64,000 nucleotides of DNA from Rhodanobacter sp. (GCA_040371205.1 AP031382.1:2415562-2479561); one strand, 5' to 3'. Shown: positions 7,896-16,971, counted from the first letter of the stretch. Notes: generated by a model from the letters alone, not told the origin. Program-made: numbers and translations.

Positions 7896-8933
7896 CTAGC
7901 CGGCCGGCCGCAAAATCACGTGATCCGCATCGATGTCCCGTTGCGCCTCGCCCAGCCAGGTGGTGAGCCCCATGCGCCCGCCCAAGCCGAGCTTGGTGCC
8001 GGGCACCTCGGCACGCTTGAGCACCAGCTGCACGTCCCAGGCTTTCTCCTCGCCCACGTAGGTTTTCACCGCCGCCACCAGTTGGCGCAGCGCCTCGCCG
8101 CCGGGCAGGAAGTTGTTGAACTGTGATCGCGTGAGCGGCCCCAGCCGCAAACGGAAACGTTGCTGCGAACCCCACACGTATTCACCCGTCACCGCGGTGC
8201 GGCCGAGACCGGCCACCTCCGGCGAACTGCCCAGGCGCAGGTGCGCCTCGTCCGGCAGGCGCATCCAGCTCGCCACGAATTCGACCACGCGCACCGGGAT
8301 GCGGAAGAAATGCACCAGCAGGCTGCGCAGGCCTTCGGCATTGCGCGCCTGCGCCTGCAGGCGGCCGGCGAAGAAGCGTTTGTACTGGTCGGGCAGCGCA
8401 TCGCGCCCATCCAGTCCGCGCGTGGATAGCCCGACCAGCGCGCCCATGTAGAGGCTGAAGCGGTCCTCGCCCGGGCGATCGAGCTGCACCGTCGGCTGCG
8501 CACTGGCCCACGCGCGGTAGAACAGGCTCAGCATGCGGTGGTGGAAGATGTCGGCAAACGCGATGAGGGTGGAATCCTTCGCGTTGCGCTGGCGATCGAG
8601 GACGTACTCGGTGAGATGCAGCGGCAGCGGCGCGTTGGGCCCGAACAGGCCGAGGAACAGGCCATGCAGGCGCGCAGGCTTGTTGCCGGAGGCGGCCTCG
8701 TAGCGATCCACCGCGCGCGGCGGGAACGACAGCGACGGCGTGTGGCACAGGCGCACGGCGTCTTCCGTCGGCTTGGCCGATTCGCCTAGTCGCGGCCGCT
8801 CCGGATGCGCGCATTCGAGCCTGCGCAGCGCCTCGAAGAACTCGAAGCACTCCGGCTGCTCCCGCAGCCCGCGCTCAAGCTCCGCGCGGGCTGGCGCTAC
8901 AGAATCTGGCGCTTGCCGAGCCGTGCCGGCCAT
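7896..8933 (-). CDS. tssG: T6SS baseplate subunit TssG
   Basis: A 345-residue TssG/ImpH/VasB protein. The N-terminal CFEFFEALRRLECAHPERPRLG is the family hallmark, followed by PSLSFPPRAVDRY, LHGLFLGLFGPNAPLPLHLTEYV and the C-terminal LTTWLGEA. With TssF, TssE and TssK it forms the baseplate wedge on which the spike and sheath assemble in the cytoplasm. The gene overlaps tssF by 37 nt, indicating coupled translation. Length is typical for the family. Confidence 0.95.
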   Translation of the reverse strand: MAGTARQAPDSVAPARAELERGLREQPECFEFFEALRRLECAHPERPRLGESAKPTEDAVRLCHTPSLSFPPRAVDRYEAASGNKPARLHGLFLGLFGPNAPLPLHLTEYVLDRQRNAKDSTLIAFADIFHHRMLSLFYRAWASAQPTVQLDRPGEDRFSLYMGALVGLSTRGLDGRDALPDQYKRFFAGRLQAQARNAEGLRSLLVHFFRIPVRVVEFVASWMRLPDEAHLRLGSSPEVAGLGRTAVTGEYVWGSQQRFRLRLGPLTRSQFNNFLPGGEALRQLVAAVKTYVGEEKAWDVQLVLKRAEVPGTKLGLGGRMGLTTWLGEAQRDIDADHVILRPAG

Positions 8934-10780
8934 CGGGCCACCTCATTGCGTTCCAGGGTGCGCAATACGGTCTCGGTGAAGGAGTTCACCGAGACATGCC
9001 GCGCGAAGAAGTGCTGCATCACTGCGCCGAGCAGGAAGGCGCCGGTGCCTTCGAAGGCGCCGTCGTCGCAGGTCAGCGTGATCTCCAGCCCGCGGCCGAA
9101 GCTGATCGGCCCCGGCACCGGGATGCGCCGTACCACCGGCTGCGCAGCCACCGTCTTGATGCCTTCGATCTGCCGGCGCGCGCCGGCGTCGAATTCGTCG
9201 GAATACAGCGTGAGCATCTCGCGCAACGCCGCCGCACCGTCCTCGCCGCCCTCGCCCAGCAGCGAGACGTAGTTCAGTTGCAGGTGGCTGATCAGCCGCC
9301 ACGCGGTCTCGCCGCTGGCCGTGGGCGCGCGCGGCTTGGTCGGACCGGCCACGCAGCGGATCGAAGCCACCGGCGCGCCGGTATCCAGGGTGAAATCGGT
9401 ATGCGACTTGCCCACCGGCATCTGCAGCGGCAGGTCGCGGTTGGTGCACAGCAGCCGCATGCCGAGTTGGCGCAGTTGCGTGGCATACGGCGCGTCGTTG
9501 GCGTCCACCAGCGAGATGAACACCTCGCTGCCCACATAGCTCGAACGCGCGCCGTGCAATCGCTGGCGCGAGGACAGCTGGCGCGGCTCGCGCCGCAAGG
9601 TGTAGAACGCCGCCGCCCGGTTGTGCCAGGTGCGCTCGTCGCTGCCGTAGAACGGCTGGAAGCGCTGCTCCGGCTCCTGGCTGTCGCCGAAGCCCTCGAC
9701 CTCCGAAATGCCGTGGATCTCGTAGTCCATCGGTCGCGTGCGGTCGGCGAGGATGTGGTACTCGACGCGGCCGGACTGCAAGTGGATGCGGTCGGCGCGG
9801 CGCGGGAAGAGGTTGATCGCCGGTGTGCAGAACAAGCGGAAGTTGCCGGCGTCGACCGCGTTGTGCAGCCGGCTCACGCTGCGGTCGAACAGCGTGATGA
9901 TCTCGAACTCGCAGGCCTGCGAACGCGCCAGCACGGAACGCAGGCCGGTGAACACCGCGAACAGGAAGCGCTCCGGGCAGGCGAAGTACTCCTGCAGCAG
10001 GCGGTAGCCGCTGAACGAGCGGTCGGTATAGGGCAGCAGCGCCTCGTCCTCGGCAAAACCCTTGTCGTGGATGCAACGGCCGTCGAAGAATTCGCTGACC
10101 GGCCCGCTCGCACCCGGCGTGCGCACCAGGTAGCCGACCGCGTTGCCCAGCAATTGTTCGTACAGGCGCTTGGGCAATTCGTCGGTGCCGGCAATGAACA
10201 GCGGCAGCTCGTCCAGCGCCAGCATGTTTGCCTGTGCACCCGCGGTGACGGTGAACTTGAGCCGCAGGCCGGCCCGCACGGTGCGGTCCGCCGGCAACGG
10301 CACGCCGGCGGCGGCCAGCGCGGCGGGCGTCTCGAAATACTTCGCTTCGGCAATCTCAAGCGGCCACAGCGTGACGTCGTGCGCGGTGCGGTATTCGCAG
10401 GCGGTGCGCTCGTCGTGGCCGGTGAGTCCGCGCAGCGCGGTCTGCCGCGCCACCACCGGACCGGCGGCCAGCGCGCTCTCCTTGGTGTCCGGGTTCAGCT
10501 GCACCACCGCCATCGAGGGCACCGGCGCGAGGTAGTGCGGATAGATCATCTCCAGCAGGTGCTGGGTGAACACCGGGTGCTGCGCGTCGAGCTTGAGCTG
10601 GATGCGCGCGGCGAGGAAGGCGAAGCCCTCCAGCAGCCGCTCCACGTAAGGATCAGCGCACTCGAAGCCTTCCAGGCCGAGGCGGCCGGCGATCTTGGGG
10701 TATTCGCGCGCGAACTCGCCGCCCATTTCGCGGACGTGCTGCAACTCGCGGTTGTAGTAGCGGAGCAGGCGCGGATCCAT
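8897..10780 (-). CDS. tssF: T6SS baseplate subunit TssF
   Basis: A 627-residue TssF/ImpG/VasA protein. The start at 10780 gives MDPRLLRYYNRELQHVREMG, the standard N-terminus, followed by EFAREYPKIAGRLGL and DPYVERLLEGFAFLAARI. TssF binds two copies of itself and one TssG in each baseplate wedge. The stop of tssE lies 5 nt upstream and the 3' end overlaps tssG by 37 nt, so the three baseplate genes are tightly coupled. No truncation or unusual residue was noticed. Confidence 0.96.
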   Translation of the reverse strand: MDPRLLRYYNRELQHVREMGGEFAREYPKIAGRLGLEGFECADPYVERLLEGFAFLAARIQLKLDAQHPVFTQHLLEMIYPHYLAPVPSMAVVQLNPDTKESALAAGPVVARQTALRGLTGHDERTACEYRTAHDVTLWPLEIAEAKYFETPAALAAAGVPLPADRTVRAGLRLKFTVTAGAQANMLALDELPLFIAGTDELPKRLYEQLLGNAVGYLVRTPGASGPVSEFFDGRCIHDKGFAEDEALLPYTDRSFSGYRLLQEYFACPERFLFAVFTGLRSVLARSQACEFEIITLFDRSVSRLHNAVDAGNFRLFCTPAINLFPRRADRIHLQSGRVEYHILADRTRPMDYEIHGISEVEGFGDSQEPEQRFQPFYGSDERTWHNRAAAFYTLRREPRQLSSRQRLHGARSSYVGSEVFISLVDANDAPYATQLRQLGMRLLCTNRDLPLQMPVGKSHTDFTLDTGAPVASIRCVAGPTKPRAPTASGETAWRLISHLQLNYVSLLGEGGEDGAAALREMLTLYSDEFDAGARRQIEGIKTVAAQPVVRRIPVPGPISFGRGLEITLTCDDGAFEGTGAFLLGAVMQHFFARHVSVNSFTETVLRTLERNEVARWPARLGKRQIL

Positions 10781-10785
10781 GGCCG

Positions 10786-11289
10786 TCAACCGAAGCTTTC
10801 CGACACGTTGAAACGGCCGGTTTCCAGGTCCACCTCGGTCTTGAGGTAGAGGTTCAGCGGAATCGGCTGCGCCCACATCTCCGAGGCGATGTTGAACACC
10901 AGCGACTGGCGGTCCATGCGCTTGGTGTCCGATTGCACGGTGACGCTTAGGGTGCCGGGCGTCAGCCGCGGCTCGAAGGCGAGGATGGCGTCGCGCACCT
11001 GGCGTTGCAGCACGTCGGCCTTGATGCCGGAAAGCGCCGCGCCGGTGAGATCGGGGATGCCGAAATTCAGCACGGAACTGGCTACTTCCGGGTAGTCGGC
11101 CAACTCGTCGTCCGCGCGCAGGTTCACGCAGTTGAGCAGCCAGGACATGTCGCGCGCCACGCAGTCGCGCAGGCGTGTGGCCGAGATCACCCGCTTCTCG
11201 CGGCTTTCGTCGGCCCTGCCCGGCTCGTCGTCGGTAAGGCGGTCGAGCAGGGAGGGTTGCAGGCGCTCCTGGGTGGTGAGTTCGGCCAT
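10786..11289 (-). CDS. tssE: T6SS baseplate gp25-like protein TssE
   Basis: A 167-residue gp25/lysozyme-like wedge protein. MAELTTQERLQPSLLDRLTD is the normal N-terminus, and the central SVLNFGIPDLTG and AILAFEPRL segments are the gp25 core that seeds sheath polymerisation on the baseplate. The ATG at 11289 matches the family start. It sits 16 nt after tagJ and 5 nt before tssF. Confidence 0.95.
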   Translation of the reverse strand: MAELTTQERLQPSLLDRLTDDEPGRADESREKRVISATRLRDCVARDMSWLLNCVNLRADDELADYPEVASSVLNFGIPDLTGAALSGIKADVLQRQVRDAILAFEPRLTPGTLSVTVQSDTKRMDRQSLVFNIASEMWAQPIPLNLYLKTEVDLETGRFNVSESFG

Positions 11290-11305
11290 GGCGAAGGAGC
11301 CCCGC

Positions 11306-12097
11306 TCAGGCCGCGTTGAACGTGATGCTGCGGATATCCAGCAGCGGGTAATCGCCGGCGTCGGTGGCCAGCATGCGCTGGCCGCAACCGGCATAGCATT
11401 CGTTGCCGAGGTCGGTCCAGTCGGTGCGCCGCGCCAGCACCAGCTCGCCGTCCCGCTCGCGCTCGGTGCCCGGATAGCGGCACGGCACGAAACCCACGGC
11501 CTGGCCGCCGTTGCTCCAGGTCACCTGCACCGGAGCCCAGACCTTGTCGCGCAGGTCGCTGGGAGCCTCGAACACCAGCTGCCTGATCCGCGTGAACGGC
11601 ACCCACGCATAGCCGCCGTTGACGATCATTTCGAGGCAGGGCCCGAAGCGCGAGTCGGCGTCGGCGATCCACTCGAACGGCGTACCGTCGATCTCGCCAC
11701 CTACCGCCTCGGCCTGTTCGAAAGCCTGCTCGCGCAGCGGCTGCGCCTGCGCAGGCCGACCGTCCGCCTGCAGTTTCAATGCCTGCAGCAGCAGCGCCAG
11801 CCACTGCGCGGGCTCGCCGATCACCATCGGGGACCGTGCGCCGGCCATCACCTGCTGGCGGTCGAGTTCGCCCGCCAGCGCACGACTGTAGGCTTCCACC
11901 ATCAGCGTGTTGAGCGGGTCGAGTTCGCCGCTCACCTTCAGCTGGTTCTGCGCCCGCTCCCACTGCCCGAGTAGGGCGAGCAACTGGAACAGGAACACCC
12001 GCGCCTTGGCATCCGCGGGATTGCCGCGCACCTGCGCGGTCAAGCCTTGCAGCGCCTCGTCCAACCGACCTTCTTTGAGCAAGTTTTCCGGAGCCAT
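11306..12097 (-). CDS. tagJ: T6SS accessory protein TagJ (ImpE/SciE)
   Basis: About 263 residues from the ATG at 12097 (MAPENLLKEGRLDEALQGLT). The N-terminal third is a TPR-like helical region that includes ARVFLFQLLALLGQWERAQNQL, and the C-terminal two thirds is the ImpE domain (FEWIADADSRFGP, ECYAGCGQRML). TagJ binds the N-terminus of TssB and helps ClpV reach contracted sheath in T6SSs whose TssB lacks strong direct ClpV recruitment. Its position between hcp and tssE is the common arrangement. Minor uncertainty remains about an upstream in-frame ATG at 12127. Confidence 0.93.
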   Translation of the reverse strand: MAPENLLKEGRLDEALQGLTAQVRGNPADAKARVFLFQLLALLGQWERAQNQLKVSGELDPLNTLMVEAYSRALAGELDRQQVMAGARSPMVIGEPAQWLALLLQALKLQADGRPAQAQPLREQAFEQAEAVGGEIDGTPFEWIADADSRFGPCLEMIVNGGYAWVPFTRIRQLVFEAPSDLRDKVWAPVQVTWSNGGQAVGFVPCRYPGTERERDGELVLARRTDWTDLGNECYAGCGQRMLATDAGDYPLLDIRSITFNAA

Positions 12098-12157
12098 ATC
12101 CACTTTCCGCGCTTGAGGGGTCGGCAAAACGAGGCGACTGCAAGTCGCCGGTCAGGC

Positions 12158-12661
12158 TCAGGCGCTGGCCACACCCTGGATGTCGTAGGTGAAGTCCTTG
12201 GTACCGCCCTGCTTGCCGCCCTTGTCGTCCTGCGGCTGGAACGAGTACTTGAACTTGCCGAAATGCAGGGTGATGTTCTCGGTGAGCTTGTCCTCGCCGC
12301 CGCTGCCGCCGGTGGACACCGAGGTGATCAGAATGCCCTCGGAGAGCTCGATGGTGAGGAAGTCGGTCTGCTCGCCGGTAGCGTTGGTGACGTAGAGCCA
12401 CGCCTGGTCCACGCGTCCGCCGGTGCAGCACGCGTTGATCAGCGCGTTGGAGCAGCCGTCCACGTACTTGGTGATGGAGATGTCCTGCACGTGCGCCTTG
12501 CCGCCGCTGGCCGAGCCCGCGCCGGTGTGCAGGTCGCCGGTGTTGCTGACACCCCACGACCACGCCAGGATCGGCACTTCGCCCTTGTGCTTCTTGTGGT
12601 TGGACGCGCCCTCGATCTTGATCTTGCCCGAGCCGAACTTGATGTGCATGTCGAATGCCAT
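12158..12661 (-). CDS. hcp: T6SS inner-tube protein Hcp (TssD)
   Basis: A 167-residue Hcp. The N-terminal MAFDMHIKFG, the central HVQDISITKYVDGCSNALIN and the C-terminal TLHFGKFKYSFQPQDDKGG match the family. Hexameric Hcp rings stack into the tube inside the TssB/TssC sheath and can carry small effectors in their lumen, which may be relevant for the small candidate toxins downstream. A 205-nt gap separates it from tssC, so it may have extra transcriptional control or an RNA-processing site. Confidence 0.96.
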   Translation of the reverse strand: MAFDMHIKFGSGKIKIEGASNHKKHKGEVPILAWSWGVSNTGDLHTGAGSASGGKAHVQDISITKYVDGCSNALINACCTGGRVDQAWLYVTNATGEQTDFLTIELSEGILITSVSTGGSGGEDKLTENITLHFGKFKYSFQPQDDKGGKQGGTKDFTYDIQGVASA

Positions 12662-12866
12662 GAACCTTCTCCTCGATCGCCTGTTGATGAATTGATCCGC
12701 CCGGCCGGGTCACTCCCTGGCCGGTTGCCACACGCCCGTCGCCGCCTTCATCGCGATGTCGCGCAGACGATGCCCGGTGTTCGCCGATGCCACGGGCACC
12801 GGCCTTCCCTTTCTCGAACCCGGCGGGCGCGACCGCATGCCGCGGCCGCGCCCATGCCGGGGTGTT
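12662..12866 (-). other. tssC-hcp intergenic region with a GC-rich hairpin
   Basis: A 205-nt spacer in an otherwise tightly packed operon. The inverted repeat CCGGCC/GGCCGG at 12701-12724, strengthened by an inner GGG/CCC pair, lies about 40 nt upstream of hcp. There is no T-tract, so it is not a clear terminator. It could protect the 5' end of a processed hcp mRNA, since Hcp is needed in large excess. No promoter consensus was convincing. Confidence 0.35.
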
Positions 12867-14360
12867 TCAGGCCTTGGCCGCCGAGGGCAGCCGCGACACC
12901 AGCCGCAGCGACACCGTGAGGCCTTCCAACTGGTAGTGCGGCTTCAAGAAGAACTTCGAGGTGTAGTAGCCGGGCGCACCCTCGACCTCCTCCACCACCA
13001 CTTCCGCCGCCGACAGCGGCTTGCGCGCCTTGGTCTCCTCGCTGGAGTTGGTCGGATCGCCGTCGACGTACTGCATGACCCAGTTGGTCAACCAGTTCTG
13101 CATCGACTCGCGGCTGGAGAACGAGCCGATCTTGTCGCGCACGATGCACTTCAGGTAGTGCGCGAAGCGGCAGCAGGCGAACATGTACGGCAGGCGGCAG
13201 CTCAACGCGGCGTTGGCGGTGGCGTCCGGGTCGTCGTACTCCTCCGGCTTGGCCAGCGACTGCGCACCGATGAAGGCGGCCATGTCCGAATTCTTGCGGT
13301 GGACCAGCGGCATCATGCCCATCTTGTCCAGCTCGGCCGAGCGGCGGTCGGTGATCGCGATCTCGGTGGGGCACTTCATGTCCACGCCGCCGTCGTCGCT
13401 GGGGAAGGTGTGCACCGGCAGGCCTTCCACCGCACCGCCCGACTCGATGCCACGGATGCGCGAGCACCAGCCGTATTCCTTGAACGAGCGGTTGATGTTC
13501 ACCGCCATCGCGTAGGCGGCGTTCTGCCAGGTGTACTTGGACGAATCGGCGCCCGAGGTGTCCTCCTCGAAGTCGAACTCCTCCACCGGGTCGGTGCCGG
13601 CGCCGTAAGGCAGGCGGGCCAGCGTGCGCGGCATGGTCAACGCCAGATACTTGGCGTCGTCCGATTCGCGCAGCGAACGCCAGGAGGCGTACTCGGGCGT
13701 GGAGAAGATCTTGGCCAGGTCGCGCGGGTTGGCCAGTTCGGCCCAGCTGTCCATGCCCATCAGGGTATGGTTGGCCGAAGCGATGAACGGCGCGTGCGCG
13801 GCGGCGGCCACCTGGCCGATGCCGGCCAGCAGTTCGACGTCGGGCGGGCTGTGGTCGAAGTAGTAGTCGCCGATCAGGCAGCCGTAGGGCTCGCCGCCGA
13901 GCTGGCCGTATTCCTCTTCGTACATCTTCTTGAAGATGGGGCTCTGATCCCACGCCGTGCCCTTGTAGCGCTTCAGCGTCTTGCCCAGCTCCTTCTTGGA
14001 GATGTTCATCACGCGGATCTTGAGCTGCTGATCCGTTTCGGTGTTGTTGACCAGGTAGTGCAGGCCGCGCCAGGCGCTTTCCAGCTTCTGGAAGTCGGCG
14101 TGGTGCATGACGAGGTTGAGCTGCTCGCTGATCTTGCGGTCCAGCTCCGCCACGTAGGCGTTGATGGTCTGGGTGACGTCGTCGGAGACGATGTCGGCCT
14201 TGTTCAGCACCTGCTCGGCGAGCGTGCGGACGGCGGACTCCACCTCTTCCTTGGCGCGGTCGCTCTTGGGCTTGAACTCCTTGCTGAGCAGCGCGGCGAA
14301 GTCGTCGGGCACCAGGGTCTGGGTTGCGCCGCCCTGTTCGGCCAGTTTCTCGGTTGCCAT
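12867..14360 (-). CDS. tssC: T6SS contractile sheath large subunit TssC (VipB)
   Basis: A 497-residue TssC/EvpB protein. Typical segments are ESAWRGLHYLVNNTETD, IRVMNISKKEL, EEYGQLGGEPYGCLIGDYYF, PFIASANHTLMGMDSW and the C-terminal YVDGDPTNSSEETKARKPLS, PGYYTSKFFLKPHYQLEGL. It pairs with TssB to build the contractile sheath around the Hcp tube. It starts 3 nt after the tssB stop, the usual linkage. Length is normal. Confidence 0.97.
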   Translation of the reverse strand: MATEKLAEQGGATQTLVPDDFAALLSKEFKPKSDRAKEEVESAVRTLAEQVLNKADIVSDDVTQTINAYVAELDRKISEQLNLVMHHADFQKLESAWRGLHYLVNNTETDQQLKIRVMNISKKELGKTLKRYKGTAWDQSPIFKKMYEEEYGQLGGEPYGCLIGDYYFDHSPPDVELLAGIGQVAAAAHAPFIASANHTLMGMDSWAELANPRDLAKIFSTPEYASWRSLRESDDAKYLALTMPRTLARLPYGAGTDPVEEFDFEEDTSGADSSKYTWQNAAYAMAVNINRSFKEYGWCSRIRGIESGGAVEGLPVHTFPSDDGGVDMKCPTEIAITDRRSAELDKMGMMPLVHRKNSDMAAFIGAQSLAKPEEYDDPDATANAALSCRLPYMFACCRFAHYLKCIVRDKIGSFSSRESMQNWLTNWVMQYVDGDPTNSSEETKARKPLSAAEVVVEEVEGAPGYYTSKFFLKPHYQLEGLTVSLRLVSRLPSAAKA

Positions 14361-14363
14361 GGT

Positions 14364-14882
14364 TTATTCCCCATCCTTGCCGTCGCCGGCGGGCTTGGCT
14401 GCGGACACCAGCGACTGCAGCAGCGCCGGATCGTTGATGGCCTGCGCGATCAGCTTCTCCGCGCCGGCCTTGCCGTCCATGTAGGTGCCGAGGTTGGCGA
14501 GCTGGGTGCGCGCCTCCAGCAGCTTGGCCACCGCGCCGACCTTGCGGGCGACGGCGGCGGGCGAGAAGTCGTCCATGCTCTCGAACGTGATGTCCACGTT
14601 GAGGTTGCCCTCACCGGTGAGCGTGTTCGGCACGGCGAAGGACACCCGCGGCTTCATCGACTGCAGGCGGCTGTCGAAGTTGTCCACGTCGATCTCCAGC
14701 GCCTTGCGATCCTCGATGGCCGGCAGCTCGGCGTTGTTCACGCCGGACAGGTCGGACATCACGCCCATCACGAACGGCACCTGCACCTTCTTCTGCGCGC
14801 CGTAGACCTCGACGTCGTATTCGATCTGCACCCGCGGCGCGCGGTTGCGCGCGATGAACTTCTGACTGCTCTGCTTGGCCAT
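14364..14882 (-). CDS. tssB: T6SS contractile sheath small subunit TssB (VipA)
   Basis: A 172-residue TssB. The ATG at 14882 gives MAKQSSQKFIARNRAPRVQI, and VPFVMGVMSDLSG, RKALEIDVDNFDSRL and MDDFSPAAVARKV are family signatures. It forms the sheath with TssC and is the first gene of the visible T6SS operon. The promoter should lie in the 443-nt region upstream, shared divergently with leucine dehydrogenase. Confidence 0.96.
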   Translation of the reverse strand: MAKQSSQKFIARNRAPRVQIEYDVEVYGAQKKVQVPFVMGVMSDLSGVNNAELPAIEDRKALEIDVDNFDSRLQSMKPRVSFAVPNTLTGEGNLNVDITFESMDDFSPAAVARKVGAVAKLLEARTQLANLGTYMDGKAGAEKLIAQAINDPALLQSLVSAAKPAGDGKDGE

Positions 14883-15325
14883 GCGTTGTCTCCCGGACGT
14901 AGGTACTGCCTGAATGCGAGGTGTCGGTTTTCCGTGCACGCGATTGCTGCGGGGAAGCGAAGACGCACGCGATGGCCTCGCGCGCACCCGGATTCCCGTC
15001 GAGCCCGGCTCCCTGCGCGGCAGAAAATGCCACCGGGAATGCCCCTCAATGTCTCAATGCGCAACCGCGGCTGAAACACGTGCACGCCGGCCGGATCCAT
15101 TCATGATTCATTCATTATTTGGAGACGATCCGGATTTCGCCTTGTTGCGTCGCGGCACGGCCTGGGCCAACCGGCGTACTAGAATGTCCGACTTGGTCCG
15201 TCATACCGCGCTCTTCCGGGAGACGCGGCCGCCGCTTTTTTGTAGTTCCCCGGCGGCATCCAATGCACTGCGATGCCGCCATTCCTGGATGCCCGCGGGC
15301 ACCTCCCCATGGAGTCGCCGTTCCA
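14883..15325. other. Divergent intergenic region between tssB and leucine dehydrogenase
   Basis: 443 nt with no convincing gene. An AT-rich patch at 15097-15122 containing repeated ATTCATT units stands out in the GC-rich surroundings and is a plausible promoter or operator area for one or both divergent genes. A TAGAAT at 15180-15185 resembles a -10 box for the plus-strand gene, but no matching -35 is seen. I found no sigma-54 GG...GC element by eye. Confidence 0.4.
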
Positions 15326-16429
15326 ATGATTTTCGAAACCCTCGCCAAGACCGGTCACGAAGAAGTCGTCTTCTGCCACAACCAGGACGCCGGCCTGAAG
15401 GCCATCGTCGCGATCCACAACACCGTGCTGGGCCCTGCACTGGGCGGCCTGCGGATGTGGCCGTACAAGACCGAGCAGGAAGCGGTGAACGACGTGCTGC
15501 GCCTGTCGCGCGGCATGACCTACAAGAACGCCGTGGCCGGCCTGAACCTGGGCGGCGGCAAGGCGGTGATCATCGGCGATCCGAGCAAGGACAAGTCCGA
15601 GGCGCTGTTCCGCGCGTTCGGCCGTTTCGTCAACTCGCTCAACGGCCGCTACATCACGGCCGAAGACGTTGGCATCGACGTCAACGACATGGAATACGTG
15701 TTCCGCGAGACCGAGTACGTCACCGGCGTGCACCAGGTGCACGGCGGCTCCGGCGACCCTTCGCCGTTCACCGCGTTCGGCACCCTGCAGGGCCTGATGG
15801 CCGCCCTGCACTTCAAGCACGGCAACGAGGACGTGGGCAAGTACAGCTTCGCCGTGCAGGGCTGCGGCCACGTCGGCAGCGAGTTCATCAAGCTGCTGCG
15901 CGAGCAGGGCGCCAAGGTGTTCGTCACCGACATCAACAAGGACGCCGTGCAGCGCTGCGTCGACGAACTGGGCTGCGAGGCCGTGGGCCTGGACGAGATC
16001 TACGACGTGGACGCCGACGTGTACTCGCCGTGCGCGCTGGGCGGCACGGTCAACCTGCAGACCATCGACCGCATCAAGGCCAAGATCATCTGCGGTGCGG
16101 CCAACAACCAGCTGGCCACCGACGAGATCGGCGACGAGCTGCAGCGCCGCGGCGTACTGTACGCGCCGGACTACGCGGTCAACGCGGGCGGCGTGATGAA
16201 CGTCTCGCTGGAAATCGACGGCTACAACCGCGAGCGCGCGATGCGCATGATGCGCACGATCTACTACAACCTGGGCCGCATCTTCGAGATCAGCAAGACC
16301 CAGGGCGTGCCCACCTACAAGGCCGCCGACCGTCTGGCCGAGGAGCGCATCAGCGCGATCGGCAAGATCAAGCTGCCGCACATGGGCAACGGCGGCACCC
16401 GCTTCCAGGGCCGCATGCGCGGCCAGTAA
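15326..16429 (+). CDS. ldh: Leucine dehydrogenase (Glu/Leu/Phe/Val dehydrogenase family)
   Basis: A 367-residue NAD-dependent amino-acid dehydrogenase that interconverts leucine (and valine/isoleucine) with 2-oxo acids and ammonia. HNTVLGPALGGLRMWPY and GMTYKNAVAGLNLGGGKAVI hold the catalytic and substrate-binding lysines. VQGCGHVGSEFIKLLREQG is the Rossmann NAD loop. PDYAVNAGGVMNVSLE follows. Length fits leucine rather than glutamate dehydrogenase. The ATG at 15326 overlaps the end of a 6-codon ATG frame, which is probably chance. It could feed the isovaleryl-CoA pathway encoded later in the window. Confidence 0.9.
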   Translation: MIFETLAKTGHEEVVFCHNQDAGLKAIVAIHNTVLGPALGGLRMWPYKTEQEAVNDVLRLSRGMTYKNAVAGLNLGGGKAVIIGDPSKDKSEALFRAFGRFVNSLNGRYITAEDVGIDVNDMEYVFRETEYVTGVHQVHGGSGDPSPFTAFGTLQGLMAALHFKHGNEDVGKYSFAVQGCGHVGSEFIKLLREQGAKVFVTDINKDAVQRCVDELGCEAVGLDEIYDVDADVYSPCALGGTVNLQTIDRIKAKIICGAANNQLATDEIGDELQRRGVLYAPDYAVNAGGVMNVSLEIDGYNRERAMRMMRTIYYNLGRIFEISKTQGVPTYKAADRLAEERISAIGKIKLPHMGNGGTRFQGRMRGQ

Positions 16430-16451
16430 GCCGCCCCGGAGCGGTGTACGC

Positions 16452-16479
16452 GAAAAGGCCGCCGCAAGGCGGCCTTTTC
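16452..16479 (+). terminator. Intrinsic terminator after leucine dehydrogenase
   Basis: Perfect 12-bp stem GAAAAGGCCGCC/GGCGGCCTTTTC with a GCAA tetraloop, 22 nt after the stop codon. It is rich in A on the 5' side and T on the 3' side, so it should also work on the opposite strand. It isolates ldh from the pigment operon. Confidence 0.88.
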
Positions 16480-16693
16480 GTCGCTGGCGCCCGGCCAGGA
16501 AAGGCGCTCTGTTACACTCGCGAATGCGATGCGCCCCGCCTACGGCTTGCGCTCGTCGCTCAGGGGAGCCACCACGTCGAAGCAGGCTGCCGGCGCATGC
16601 CGGACGTCGATGCCGGCGCCCGGCCGTACCGCAGGTAACCGCCGCCCCGGAAGGCATCACGACACGCACGGAACAACGAGAGTAGAACGCGAT

Positions 16694-16963
16694 ATGAGCA
16701 CCATCCTGGCCGCCGACATCAGCAACACGGACATCCTCGAACGCCTGCGCGGGGTGCTGCACGATACCTTCGAGATCGAGCCCGAGCGTGTGCTGCCCTC
16801 AGCCCACCTGTTCGCCGACCTCGGCCTGGACAGCATCGACGCGGTGGACCTGGCGATCCAGGTGCAGGAAATGACTGGCATGCGCATCAAGCCGGAGGAT
16901 TTCAAGAACGTGCGTACCGTGGGCGACGTGGTCAGCACCGTGCGCGGCCTGCTCGAACGCTGA
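16694..16963 (+). CDS. Acyl carrier protein, first gene of the aryl-polyene operon
   Basis: An 89-residue ACP with the phosphopantetheine attachment motif LFADLGLDSIDAVDLAIQ (Ser near residue 42). It would carry the growing polyene chain. The next gene starts 8 nt after its stop. The ATG at 16694 gives the normal ACP length; an upstream in-frame ATG would add 55 unrelated residues. It is one of two ACPs in the operon, as in known aryl-polyene and xanthomonadin clusters. Confidence 0.88.
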   Translation: MSTILAADISNTDILERLRGVLHDTFEIEPERVLPSAHLFADLGLDSIDAVDLAIQVQEMTGMRIKPEDFKNVRTVGDVVSTVRGLLER

Positions 16964-16971
16964 GCCCGGCC

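Noticed and set aside
5603-7966. Long plus-strand open frame opposite clpV
   Set aside because: Typical antisense shadow in GC-rich DNA; its translation is low-complexity His/Leu/Arg-rich with no domain, while clpV on the other strand is unmistakable.
14883-15325. Sigma-54 promoter for the T6SS operon
   Set aside because: No GG-N10-GC element with the full TGGCAC...TTGC context was seen on the minus strand.
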